From: a bacterium
GTDB taxonomy: Bacteria; Auribacterota; Auribacteria; Auribacterales; Auribacteraceae
Direction of reading: 5' to 3'
NCBI GenBank assembly: GCA_024233545.1
Contig: JACKPL010000006.1
Coordinates: 98,560 to 162,559 of the forward strand
DNA length: 64,000 nt
Under the pieces are notes generated by a model that saw only the letters and a list, made by a program, of their open reading frames with translations, was not told where the DNA came from and made no database searches. Made by a program: the position numbers and the translations under genes. This document shows, in pieces, positions 44,721 through 55,500 of the stretch (within the stretch, counting starts at the first letter, position 1; each line of letters begins with the position of its first letter).

Positions 44721-46684
44721 ATGTATGAACCACTAAAGTTTGCTGATTGGTTGATAATTGGAGCATATTTTGTGATTACTACTGCCATCGGCCTTTATTT
44801 TTCTAAAAAAATAAAACATGGAGCTACGCTCACTGAATATTTTGTCGCCGGCCGTAAAATGACATGGTGGCTTGCCGGAACATCGATTGTTGCCACTTCT
44901 TTTGCGGCAGATACCCCGCTGGTAATTTCGGGCTGGATTCGTACACTGGGCTTACAACGCAATTGGTTTTGGTGGGGCGGTATAATGGGAATGATGCTCT
45001 GTGCGTTTTTCTATGCCCGGCTTTGGAGGCGCGCGCGGATTATTACTGACGTCGAGTTTGTCGAATTGCGGTATAAAGGCGCTCCAGCGGCAATATTGCG
45101 AGGGTTTCATGCATCGTATCGTGCACTCATCCAAAACACTCTTGTATTAAGCTGGGTTACCCTCGCCGCAACAAAAATCATGGAAATTGTTCTTGATCTT
45201 CCTACAATAGTCTTTCTAAAAAATTTTACTTTCCGGCTTGTTCAAACTGGAACAGATATTACACTGTGGGCAACCCAAAACGGAATTGACGTACATTCAA
45301 TTTTCTTTTCACTTGATGAAAAAATGTTCGGCATCATTCTGTGTGTATCAACAACCTTGCTGTATTGCATATTTTCAGGCTTATGGGGAGTTGTAGCGAC
45401 AGACTTTTTTCAGTTTCTCTGCGCAATGACCGGATGTATTATTCTTGCAGTAATAGTACTTATTGAAGCCGGCGGCCCAGCCAAATGGTCGAGAGTGCAA
45501 TAGCAACTGTCACAAACGGAGCTGTTGACAACGGAACTACGGGATATTTTGTGAGCGCACGAGATATTATCTCTTTTATTCCACCATTCAATATTAAAAG
45601 TGGCGGGATACTGGCATTATGGTCTTTTATTGTATTTATTGGGCTTCAATGGTGGGCAGGCGGTGAAGGTGGCGGTTTTCTTGCTCAAAGATTATTCTCC
45701 TGTAAAAATGAGAAACATTCTGTTGCGGCTATGTTATGGTTTAACTTGGCAAATTATGCATTGCGCCCGTGGCCATGGATTATTGTTGGCGTTGCCTCAA
45801 TATCTATGATTCCTCGAATTTCTGAATACGGAGCTAATTTCAGCCAAGAACATGCCTTTACCATTATGTTGATGAAATATCTGCCTGCCGGTTTAAAGGG
45901 TTTAATGGTTGCATCGCTAATGGCGGCATATATGTCAACAGTGAGCACTCACGTTAATTTTGGCGCATCATATTTAATCAATGATTTATATAAACGCTTC
46001 ATAGTCCGCAAAGCAACCCAAAAGCACTATGTATCAGTTTCCCAAATATCGATTATTTTCCTTGCCGCTCTTGCCGGTTATTTTGCATATAGACAGAACA
46101 ATATTGCGGCGGGATGGATAAGTTTCTTTGAATTGATGTCAGGCACTGGATTTGTCGTTCTTTTAAGATGGTATTGGTGGCGTATCAACCCGTGGTCTGA
46201 AATCTCGGCAATGGTTTCTTCTTTGCTTATCTGGACAATATTAAATAAACTGGCATTCTTCGGTGCCGGCGATCCAGAAATGTTTGAGAAGATGTACGCT
46301 GTTCGTTTTACTATTAACCTTTTTGTAAGTACCATTATATGGATAACTGTAACACTGCTCACAAAACCTGTAGATGAGAAACATTTAATTGCTTTTTACA
46401 AGCGTGTGCGTCCGGCAGGTTTTTGGGGTCCTATCGCGATAAAAGCGGGCAATCCCAATCATCTTCATGTCGGTATACCTGAATGGATTGCATGGGTAAC
46501 CGGCGTACTAGCATTATTCGCTATGATTTTCTCTCTTGGAAAATTGTGCTTTGGGTTATATAAACCTGCATTATGGTACGGTATATTTGCCGCAATCATG
46601 ACTACAATAATGTTTAAGATGCTTACTCTAATGGATTGGTCTGGTATGCCTGATTTTGCATCAGATGAGCCGGATGAAGAGTAA
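44721..46684 (+). CDS. Sodium:solute symporter (SSS family), one frameshift
   Basis: Two adjoining frames are one gene. The first frame (44721-45503) ends after EAGGPAKWSRVQ. The second starts near 45485 with MVESAIATVTNGAVDNG. The text at the join, GCCAAATGG, needs one more A (AAAA) to read GGPAKMVESAIA, giving a 654-residue protein. Family hallmarks are ITTAIGLYFSKK, TLTEYFVAGRKMTWWLAGTS near residues 36-55, and the SSS motifs WWAGGEGGGFLAQRLFSCKN and STHVNFGASYLINDLYKRF. It has about 13-15 transmembrane segments and uses sodium to import a solute that cannot be told here (family members take sugars, proline, nucleosides or vitamins). A hairpin terminator follows. Confidence 0.88.
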
Positions 46685-46702
46685 TTTTTAGACACATTTA
46701 CA

Positions 46703-46740
46703 GCAAAAGAGCGAGTATATCATACTCGCTCTTTTGCTTT
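46703..46740 (+). terminator. Hairpin terminator after the symporter
   Basis: A perfect 15-bp stem GCAAAAGAGCGAGTA / TACTCGCTCTTTTGC (46703-46717 and 46723-46737), a 5-nt loop and three T residues, starting 18 bp after the symporter stop. The T-tract is short, but A-rich and T-rich arms support termination on either strand. Confidence 0.7.
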
Positions 46741-46874
46741 GTTCAGTATTTCATCTTGACTTTGGGTTCCCCCACCCTCTAGTATAGCGTTGAGCATTTT
46801 TCCTAAGATACCACCGAAAAACACACGATATAAAAAGAAACATATCAGATAAACAGTGACTCGGGAAACCATAG

Positions 46875-48332
46875 ATGATTATTCGACTTGATAGATTAAT
46901 AAATTGGGTAAAAAGATATGGTTTTACCATCGGTATGCTCTGCCTAGCAATGGGAATCGGTTTTTTAAGTGTAAGAAAATCTATAACTCCCATTTTGCTA
47001 CTTATTGCCGCTTTCTACTTTTTAATTATTTTCGCACGACCTATTTGGGGCTATATGATTATGATTTTTGTAATATGTAATGCTTTTGGAATTATTAACT
47101 TAGATTATTTTTCAGTCACAGGAATGTTCAAATTAACCGATGTTTCTTTGTTGGCATTATTCCCTGTTATATTTGCAAATATCGTAGTAAAGCGAGACAC
47201 CATAAAATATATAAAAACACCTTTTAATAAATATATTTTATTACTTTCATTATTTATTTTATTTGTGGTGTGTTACACAATGTTTGAATTTGAGGTATCG
47301 CTAGAGTCTTCCATTCGTCTTGCAAGAAAATATTTATTTTACCTCTCTTTTTTCGCAATTTTATATTATATTCAAGATATTGCTGACATAAAAAAGTTTC
47401 TTTTTATTTTTATTGCATTAGCAGTTTGTTGTTCATCACTTTTTTATACCCAATTCTTCGTTGGTTCGCGATTTAAAATCATGCGTTATTTATTGATGGA
47501 TTACCAGCAATTAGGCGGTTTTTACATTCTTCGAATATATCTTGCAGGCAGTACGCCATTATTATGCCTATCATTTGCCATATGTTTTTGGCTTACACAA
47601 TGTTATACAACACAAAAAAAAGTAAGGGTTTTTCTTATTCTTTCATTTTTTTTAGGAATCGCTTTATTTTTATGTTTTAGTAGAGCGCGATGGGTTATGC
47701 AGTTTTTAATAATTGCCGTACCTTTCTTTTTTGCCACCAAATATGAAAAGGCCAAAACATTAAAATTAACACTAATAACCGCTTGCATTGGTTTTATTAT
47801 TCTTATAGTTGCACAAGCAGTTGGTGTAGATTTTTTAACGCATCTTACAAAGTTAATACAACGTATAGAGTCGACATATTATGAAATTATTCATCAGACT
47901 GGGACTTTTGGATATCGGCTCGAAGATAGTTTTCAGCGAATCAATATGTTTCTGAAAAGACCTCTTCTTGGTGTGGGATTTCTCCATCATCTTGCCGCGC
48001 TCGAATCTCCAAAAGCCGCATTCGTTAAAGATTATTTGGTTGAAACAATCGATAGCGGACTTATTACTCTTCTCGTAACTATGGGACTTGGCGGTGTTGC
48101 TGTTTTTTCGATAGTCCTCATCGGTTTTTTTACGAGAAGCATAAAGATTATACGAGTAAACAATTCCCCATTATTGCGAGGGATTTGTTTGGGATGTTTA
48201 GGATACATTGCCGGAGCGACTCTAACATTTATTACGTTACCGTGTTTTACATCGTTAAACGAAATACCGTATATAACGCTTGCATTTGCGTTAGTTGAAA
48301 AAGTATCTCAATTCAATACTCCCGAAGAATAA
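46875..48332 (+). CDS. O-antigen polymerase/ligase-like membrane protein (Wzy/WaaL type)
   Basis: A 485-residue polytopic protein with about 11-12 transmembrane helices. It contains the large periplasmic loop and motif of Wzy_C proteins: RPLLGVGFLHHLAALESPKA with a histidine pair near 374, followed by YLVETIDSGLITLLVTMGLG. Such enzymes join O-unit polymers to each other or to lipid A-core on the outer face of the inner membrane. Whether polymerase or ligase is unclear. It is the first gene of a + strand polysaccharide cluster that runs to about 58.2 kb. The next gene, the flippase, starts 4 bp after its stop. Low GC and AT-rich codons match its neighbours. Confidence 0.82.
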   Translation: MIIRLDRLINWVKRYGFTIGMLCLAMGIGFLSVRKSITPILLLIAAFYFLIIFARPIWGYMIMIFVICNAFGIINLDYFSVTGMFKLTDVSLLALFPVIFANIVVKRDTIKYIKTPFNKYILLLSLFILFVVCYTMFEFEVSLESSIRLARKYLFYLSFFAILYYIQDIADIKKFLFIFIALAVCCSSLFYTQFFVGSRFKIMRYLLMDYQQLGGFYILRIYLAGSTPLLCLSFAICFWLTQCYTTQKKVRVFLILSFFLGIALFLCFSRARWVMQFLIIAVPFFFATKYEKAKTLKLTLITACIGFIILIVAQAVGVDFLTHLTKLIQRIESTYYEIIHQTGTFGYRLEDSFQRINMFLKRPLLGVGFLHHLAALESPKAAFVKDYLVETIDSGLITLLVTMGLGGVAVFSIVLIGFFTRSIKIIRVNNSPLLRGICLGCLGYIAGATLTFITLPCFTSLNEIPYITLAFALVEKVSQFNTPEE

Positions 48333-48336
48333 AAGT

Positions 48337-49605
48337 ATGGTTCGCCAACTTATTTCAAAGTTATTTTCTACCGATAAGAAAAGTGTTTTTTCTAACATGC
48401 TTGCACTTGGCATGCTACAGGTTACACACTATATACTCCCATTAATTACACTTCCATACCTTGTGAGAGTAATCGGTATGGAGAAATTCGGAATTGTTTC
48501 ATTTGCACAGGCATTTATTCAATATTTTATTATAGCAACAGATTATGGATTTAATTTATCAGCCCCTCGAGAGATATCGATACATCACAAAGACCCACAT
48601 AAAATTTCAGAAATTTTTTCCTCTGTAATGATACTAAAATTATTCTTTTTATTTATATCGATTCTTATTCTTCTTAGTGTCATTTGCATAATCCCAAAAT
48701 TTCAAGAGGATTCCAATATATACCTTTTCTCATTTGGAATGGTTGCAGGATATATACTTTTCCCTGCATGGTTTTTTCAAGGAATGGAGAAAATGGGGTA
48801 TATTACTACGTTAAACATCATCGCAAAATTAATTTTCACTATATCGATTTTTATATTTGTCCGTTCTGAATCCGATTATTACAAAGTTCCCCTTATCAAT
48901 TCGCTTGGTTTCATAACTACTGGAATTATTGCATTGTGGATAGTATTTAAAACATTTCGCGTAAAATTGCAATTTCCCGATACTACTATTCTTATTTCAC
49001 ATCTAAAGAATAGTTTTTACTTTTTTCTCTCCCGCATATCGGTATCAATATATACCATCAGTAACACCTTTATTTTAGGGTTGCTTACAACCAATACACT
49101 AACTGGATACTATGAAGCCGCCAATAAACTTATTAAAGCAGTTTCGGCACTAAACCAGCCTATTGTTAATGCAATCTATCCATATATGTGCCGAACAAAA
49201 AACAAATCATTTTATAAAAAAATTTTTTCCGGCTGGGTCTCCATTGGTATATGTATTTTTATAATCACATTTTTCGGAAACTACTATATTATCAGCACCG
49301 TTTACGGTTCAAATTTTGGGCAAACTGCACAAATATTACGTTTTCTCTCAATTCAATTTCCTTTAGTGTTTACTTCGGTATTATTAGGGTTGCCTTTTTT
49401 AGCCGCTTTCGGCTATACTAAATTTTTTAATTTTACTGTTGTTTTCGGTTCGATTTGGCATATTCTTGCTTTATGCATTATCATTCCTATCATGAAGGCT
49501 TATCAAGAGGCAGGTATATACTTATTAGTCTTTGTGACGATTCTAACCGAAACAATTATCTTATTAGCGAGAGTTTACGGTGTAAGAAAGTATTCGCTCT
49601 GGTGA
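48337..49605 (+). CDS. Oligosaccharide flippase (Wzx-like)
   Basis: A membrane protein of 422 residues from the ATG at 48337, with about 12-14 transmembrane segments. Features of the MATE/MVF oligosaccharide-flippase family: NMLALGMLQVTHYILPLITL with LPYLVRVIGMEKFGIVSFAQ (about residues 21-52), a basic loop FGIV...APREISIHHKDPHK, and the distal IFKTFRVKL region. It moves undecaprenyl-linked sugar units across the inner membrane. An in-frame ATG at 48295 exists, but it lies inside the upstream gene, so 48337, 4 bp after that gene's stop, is preferred. It is translated with its neighbours in the cluster. Confidence 0.87.
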   Translation: MVRQLISKLFSTDKKSVFSNMLALGMLQVTHYILPLITLPYLVRVIGMEKFGIVSFAQAFIQYFIIATDYGFNLSAPREISIHHKDPHKISEIFSSVMILKLFFLFISILILLSVICIIPKFQEDSNIYLFSFGMVAGYILFPAWFFQGMEKMGYITTLNIIAKLIFTISIFIFVRSESDYYKVPLINSLGFITTGIIALWIVFKTFRVKLQFPDTTILISHLKNSFYFFLSRISVSIYTISNTFILGLLTTNTLTGYYEAANKLIKAVSALNQPIVNAIYPYMCRTKNKSFYKKIFSGWVSIGICIFIITFFGNYYIISTVYGSNFGQTAQILRFLSIQFPLVFTSVLLGLPFLAAFGYTKFFNFTVVFGSIWHILALCIIIPIMKAYQEAGIYLLVFVTILTETIILLARVYGVRKYSLW

Positions 49606-49635
49606 TTTTCAATAAATACTTTTTAGAGGATGATT

Positions 49636-50610
49636 ATGAAAATTATTGTTATTGGGGCTGGGAGCTGGGGTTTAACATTAGCTCACATTTTTTCTTTTAA
49701 TAATGAGGTGACGGTTTGGACACTAAATCAACATATTGCAAGTGAACTTACTCAAAAGCGATCGGATCCGCGTTTGCCCTGTTTAAAAATCAACCAATCC
49801 ATCGCATTTCACCCTATGTATTCCACAGAATTTGATAATACAGCGTTGTTTATTATGGTAGCGCCTTCTAATGTCGTAGAAGAGATTTGCCTTGAACTTA
49901 AAAACCATATTGACCAGCCAAATATTTTATGCGCATCCAAAGGATTTGACCATAGAAAATTTTGCACGATGAGTCAACTTATTCAATCCATTTTTCCCAA
50001 AAGTAATGTAGCTGTTTTAACCGGCCCTACAATCGCAAAGGAAGTAGCCGCTGGAAAACCGACGAAAGCAATTCTTGCAAGCAATAAAGTATGGTTTCTT
50101 ACTGAAATTGCCAAAGCACTAGAAAATGACTATGTAAAGTTTGAATTAGATACAGATATTGTGGGACATGAACTCTGTGCATGTCTCAAGGGAATTATCG
50201 CAATTGGCACAGGTATCGCAGACGGCTTGGGCTTGGGAAAAAATATGCAGGGAATAATTATGACATATGGACTTAAGGAATTTGTCGAGATTGCTGAATT
50301 TCTAGGTGCATCCAGCAAAACGATATATGGACTTGCTGGAATGTCTGATTTGATTACGACATGCATCAGCACAGATAGTAGAAACAGAAAGCTTGGTTTT
50401 TTACTCGGACAAAATCTCAAGTTAGAAGATGCGCTTGAAGAAGTCGGTATGGTTGTAGAGGGTTTAAACATGCAAAAAACCATATATAAATTAGAACGAG
50501 TCAATATCGATATTCCAATCATATCAGCAATAAATAAAATAATCTTCAATCCTCCTGATAATATATATGATTTTTTTCTTTCAACTCTTCTCAACACCAA
50601 GAAAAAATAG
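49636..50610 (+). CDS. gpsA: NAD(P)H-dependent glycerol-3-phosphate dehydrogenase
   Basis: A 324-residue enzyme that reduces dihydroxyacetone phosphate to sn-glycerol-3-phosphate. The Rossmann motif is IVIGAGSWGLTLAHIF at the N-terminus. The catalytic-domain motifs are ASKGF near 100, TGPTIAKEVAAGKPT near 132, and the lysine segment LKGIIAIGTGIADGLGLGKN. The ATG at 49636 has AGAGG 6 bp before it, better than 49630. The usual role is phospholipid synthesis, but here it sits in a polysaccharide cluster, 8 bp before a nucleotidyltransferase gene and near a CDP-glycerol glycerophosphotransferase. It may therefore feed glycerol-phosphate for polymer decoration. Confidence 0.94.
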   Translation: MKIIVIGAGSWGLTLAHIFSFNNEVTVWTLNQHIASELTQKRSDPRLPCLKINQSIAFHPMYSTEFDNTALFIMVAPSNVVEEICLELKNHIDQPNILCASKGFDHRKFCTMSQLIQSIFPKSNVAVLTGPTIAKEVAAGKPTKAILASNKVWFLTEIAKALENDYVKFELDTDIVGHELCACLKGIIAIGTGIADGLGLGKNMQGIIMTYGLKEFVEIAEFLGASSKTIYGLAGMSDLITTCISTDSRNRKLGFLLGQNLKLEDALEEVGMVVEGLNMQKTIYKLERVNIDIPIISAINKIIFNPPDNIYDFFLSTLLNTKKK

Positions 50611-50618
50611 GTCGATAC

Positions 50619-51335
50619 ATGAAAGCAATTATTTTAGCCGCCGGTGCTGGAACCCGTCTTCAATCACTCACAAACGGTAATCCCAAATGTCTGTTGCGCA
50701 TAGGATCAAAAACCCTCATTGAACATCACTTAGACGCATTACAATCACACAATATTACTGATATAATAATAGTATTAGGATTTAAAAAAGAACAAATCAT
50801 ATCTTATGTTGAAAATTTCCCTTTCAATTTTACATTCATCGAAAATAAGGAATACCTTACCACTAATACTATCTATTCGCTATGGTTGGCAAGAGAGACT
50901 ATGGCACGTTCAGATTTTCTCTATTTCAATGCAGATGTCTTAGCCGATAAAAGAATTGTTAAGTACCTATTAGATGCCGAACAGAAAAATATCTTAGCAA
51001 TAAATAAAGCGCGTTGCGCCGAAGAAGAGGTTAAAGTCATTTTAAACAATGAACAAATTGTTGAAATTGGAAAACAACTCGATCCCCATTTATGCGCCGG
51101 TGAGTTTATAGGGATTGGTAAATTTTCTGTTACAAGCAATGAACAATTTATTACCTGTATGCAAAACTATATTTCACATAACGAGAAAAATCTCTTTTTT
51201 GAAAAAGCCGTCAATGATTTATGTAAAATCCACCCTATTTACGCACTGGATGTTACCCATATTCCATGCATTGAGATTGATTTCGAAGAAGATTATCATC
51301 GGGCAGTAGCTTTAGCTCAAACACACAACCTTTAA
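50619..51335 (+). CDS. LicC-like nucleotidyltransferase, possible CTP:glycerol-3-phosphate cytidylyltransferase
   Basis: A 238-residue GT-A fold NTP transferase: AIILAAGAGTRLQSLTNGNP at the N-terminus, GSKTLIEHHLDALQSHN, then NTIYSLWLARE and DFLYFNADVLADKRI, in the order seen in LicC-type phosphocholine cytidylyltransferases. These attach a CMP to a small phosphorylated alcohol. The neighbours are gpsA, which supplies glycerol-3-phosphate, and a CDP-glycerol glycerophosphotransferase, so CDP-glycerol is a reasonable product. It does not resemble the classical TagD family. That substrate assignment is context-based. It could instead activate a sugar-1-phosphate. It starts 8 bp after gpsA. Confidence 0.8.
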   Translation: MKAIILAAGAGTRLQSLTNGNPKCLLRIGSKTLIEHHLDALQSHNITDIIIVLGFKKEQIISYVENFPFNFTFIENKEYLTTNTIYSLWLARETMARSDFLYFNADVLADKRIVKYLLDAEQKNILAINKARCAEEEVKVILNNEQIVEIGKQLDPHLCAGEFIGIGKFSVTSNEQFITCMQNYISHNEKNLFFEKAVNDLCKIHPIYALDVTHIPCIEIDFEEDYHRAVALAQTHNL

Positions 51336-51345
51336 TTGGCATCCC

Positions 51346-52570
51346 ATGAAAAAAAAGTATCAATCTCTTTAAACTAATCTTAAAAGATATTGTATATTTC
51401 ACATCCTTTTTTTCCCAAAGAAAAAGAACCTTTGGGTATTTGGTGCTTGGTTTGGAGAAAAATTTTCCGACAATTCCAAATATTTGTTCCAGTATATCGC
51501 AACCAACCATCCTGAAATACAAGCAGTATGGCTCACAAAAAATAAGCAAACATTCAATTTTCTTAGAAAACAAGGATTTGAATGCTATTACCTTCCATCC
51601 GCTAAAGGATTATTACTGCCCTAAGAGCAAAAGCAGGGTCATTTCGACCAGTCTAACGGATATTTGCGAATATGCCGCTGGAAACACAAAAATAATCCAA
51701 TTGTGGCACGGCACTCCTCTTAAAAAAATTATGAACGATGATACATTAACGTTTAAAAAAACTACTTTAAAACAAAAGTTATCACAAATAGTATTCCCCT
51801 TTTTTAAAAGCGATTATTCTAAAGCACTTATTGTTTCTCCTTCCCAAGAAGTATCAGAAATTTTCTCATCTGCTTTTCTTGCAAAAAAAACATCTATTAA
51901 ACTTACAGGATATCCTCGTAATGATTCCTTTTTCATGCCGCATGACACTTCATTTCCTTTGGCTCAGCAATTACAATTGTTAAAAAAGGAACAATGCTCT
52001 ATAGGTATTTACATGCCCACTCATCGCCAAGAAGGAAAGTCGGAAATTTTTTCTTTGTTTTATTCCGCATTGCCACAACTCAATAAAACACTAAAACAGT
52101 TAAACACTGCCCTTTTCGTAAAATTGCATTTTTATCATAATCAATCGACCGGCACCGAACAAACTGTATCATTCAGTAATATCTTCTTCATAAAAGATGA
52201 AGATATAAATCAAGATATATATAATCTTCTCCCTTATACAGATTTTTTGATTACAGATTATTCCAGTATTTATTTTGATTATCTGTTAACAGACAAACCT
52301 ATAATCTTTACACCGTTTGATATACAAGAATACATCACTAAAGACCGAACATTTTACTTTGACTATACTGCAGTAACCCCCGGTCCAAAAGCATCCGATT
52401 GGAATGAAGTTTCGGAATACATTAAAAAGTTTAAGCAAACACCTTCTTTTTTTTCAAAAGAGCGATCGGCACTATGTGCTCGATTCAATAAATATTGTGA
52501 AGGAAAAGCATGTCAAAGAGTCTATTTTGAAGTGATGAAATTTTTATATCCTAACCATAATGAAAAATAA
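51346..52570 (+). pseudogene. CDP-glycerol glycerophosphotransferase (TagB/TagF-like), frame disrupted
   Basis: Transfers glycerol-phosphate from CDP-glycerol to a growing chain. The frame breaks four times in the first third. The fixes are: one A fewer in A8 (51349-51356), one T more in T7 (51407-51413), one C more in CCC near 51619-51621 and one G more in GGG near 51636-51638. The result reads INLFKLILKDIVYFTSFFFP, NLWVFGAWFGEKF, NHPEIQAVWLTKN, then LRAKAGVISTSLTDICEYAA, and has 408 residues. The intact C-terminal part has the diagnostic IQLWHGTPLKKI and TDYSSIYFDYLLTDKPIIF. All breaks lie in base runs, so this could be sequencing error. It follows the nucleotidyltransferase gene by 10 bp. 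Unbroken C-terminal frame: 51440-52570. Confidence 0.85.
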
Positions 52571-55500
52571 TATTTCCCGTTTCTTAACCACCATTCTCTT
52601 ATATATTTTACAACTATTAATTTTGGTTAGTAATACTTTTTTATTCAGCCAATTGTTAGGAAAAGAACCTCCTCTTCCTATGGAACTTCAGCAGAAATAC
52701 AACAAATGGAACGCAGAAGTTATTGCAGTGCAAGGTCCACATACTATGGGCTATATAACAGGCAAAACTCTATCGCCGCCATGTAATTATTACAAGAATG
52801 CAGTTATTACCCAAACCGGCTCTGATTTTAAAATAACAACCCAGCATAATACAGAATTTGGATGGACCGACCAGCGTATCGGCGCCGAATGGGCATATTA
52901 TTGGTATCCTTATGAAATCCATTTTATTGCCGATCAATCTCTTCCCTTTTCAAAATGGAGCGTAAACGGTATCGATTTCGAACTGAAAGGCACAAACAAG
53001 CAATTGATTAAAGTTGCCATGGGAAGTTTACGGTATCGGCTTGATAAACTAATTTTTCGAACAAATACTCCAAATAACACCGTTATATTTTCTTCACCGG
53101 TAATTGTCCGTCCTCATGGCACGAAGTTTTTTCGGCAAACGTTTATCCTCTCTCATGCGCCCGCGTCAGCAGAACTCGTTATTTCAACTGCGCCGTACTA
53201 TTCATTATACATTAACGGTACGTTGGTTCTTGAAAAAGGAGGCGGCAGTGATTTCGATAGAATTTATACGCATGTCGATTGTACTCAGTACCTTAAAGCA
53301 GGACTAAATACAATTGCCGTTTCGTGTGAATCATATCATTGGAAATACTTTAACTCAACACCACCCGAAATAAACAATGCTTTCTTTTTAGAAGGGGTCG
53401 CATATCATCAGGACGGCAGTATAACACACTTTTTTACTGACTCATCGTGGAAAGCATCCTTCAAAGAATCTCCGGAATGGTTTGATGCGCAATTTGACGA
53501 TTCGCAATGGCAATCGGCAAAATCTCTTGGCAATGTGGGTGAAAGTTCGCTAAGCGGATTTGGACAAGACGGCGGCGGTTGGTTTACAAATCCGCCGTAT
53601 TTCGGTCAAATTTTTATCTCTCCGCCAAACAATGCGTTTCCTTTTTTTAAAGAAAACGAAATGTGCACTTTTCATATCTCAGCACATATTCCAAAAGAAA
53701 TGGAACATGCGATAACTTTGGACTATACGGTGAAAGATTTTCTCACCTATAAAACAGTGCTGAAAAATACCTTGCTGCACTCCAACTGGATATCCGGTAA
53801 ACTAGAATTTAATTTTATACCGTTCACATTGCCTCAAGGCAGTTATTTAATGGAATTATCACTGAGAAAAAACTCTAAACTTATCGATACGCGATACTAC
53901 GAGTTTCTTGTGCTCGGTTCTATTCAGCAAGAAGAAGTTTCAACAATTAGTCCAGAATCACTAAATCTGATCCTTGTCGACCACATCGATTGTACCAAAA
54001 TACTGTTTTCACATCCATTTACCAGTTCGCCACATCTTAAGTTAAAAGAAGACCGGTTCGGCTCTTTTACTCGCTTACGATCATCCCCTGCCGGTAAATA
54101 TCGAGAATCGAATCAAAATTTATGCGCGTGGTTTTCATATCAATTCACCATAAAAAATCTATATAAACCGCATCTCATATCTTTATATTATCCTGACGAT
54201 AAGGAGCGAACCATCGGGATTGCAATTCACGAAAAACCGTCTTTCTCCAAGTTGACCAACCTCCATTCCGACAGCGGTATTCTCCGTTCATCTACCGGTG
54301 TATATACTGGCGGCATACTTCCCCTATCCAATACGATGAAACGGCTTTCTTTTGTATATTGGCCTAATAATAAAACAGCAACAATAACCGTATTAAGCAA
54401 TCAGCATAAATCTGCCGCCGGCATTCAGAAAATAGATATCTATGAGTTTGAAGACGATCTTCCTGCACTTCTGATTCCTAATAATCTTAACCAATGCAGG
54501 ATCGGCACCATGAGCGAGCGTGCATTCGAAACCCTTCCCCGAACTTTTTATGGCGGCAGTTTAGGCGGCAAATTTATCCAAAACTTTGTTCACTCGAATT
54601 TTGTCGGTTATTACAAAGCGTGGTATATTACCCTCTCGAATTTCATACAATATCTTCGTTTTACCGGACAGAACATGTATTCTCCTTCAATATACATGTA
54701 CTATGGAGCAAATTATCCTTCTCAATTTGCAGGAAGAGCGGAATACGGGATTGATTTATCTATTTCCCCGCCAAAAGACTATTTTGCACTTATGGCAAAA
54801 ATGTTCGAATATAACAGACTTACTCTTATTCCAGGAATAGAGTTCATCGGATCGCCGCAAACACGAAATGAGACCGATACTGCATCTGACGAAGCTATTT
54901 TATCGGGAACTGCTCAATCCTCACGGCTTGTATCTCGCAATGGAAAACAATGTTATACCAGCTGGATGGAAGGCGGGCTTAATCCATTGATACCTGAAAA
55001 CAAAAATGCTTTTTTGCGTATATTCACCGATTTTGCGAGCCGCTATAAAGATTTTTCTGCTATCAAAGGTTTCGCAGTTTATGCGGGCACACCGCTTTTC
55101 CCTTCGTTTGGACCATTAAAATACCGCGACTACCAAAACGAGAGGAATCCTCTTTACTGGGGTTACGATGACTGGACTGTTGCTGAGTTTGAAAATGAAA
55201 CAGGGATAAAAATTCCTACTAACGACGCAAAGAATAGATTTCACGGCCGGTTTAAATATCTTACCGAGAAATATAATGAATCATGGGTACAATGGCGCAA
55301 TGATAAAATTAAAGCGGTCTTTTTAAGTGCACTTGAGATAATCCAATCATACCGAACAGACTGGAATTTATCGGTTTTCCCTACGATTCCCAGTTCCGAT
55401 TATATGATCGAAATTATGCAAAAAAACACTTCTGTTCACACTCTCCTGCGTAATGCAGGGCTTGACCCGTCGGAATACAAATCAACCGATCATCTCTCAT

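Noticed and set aside
44721..46684. Two separate transporter genes
   Set aside because: The two frames join into one SSS protein with one base added, and the second lacks the N-terminal half of the family.
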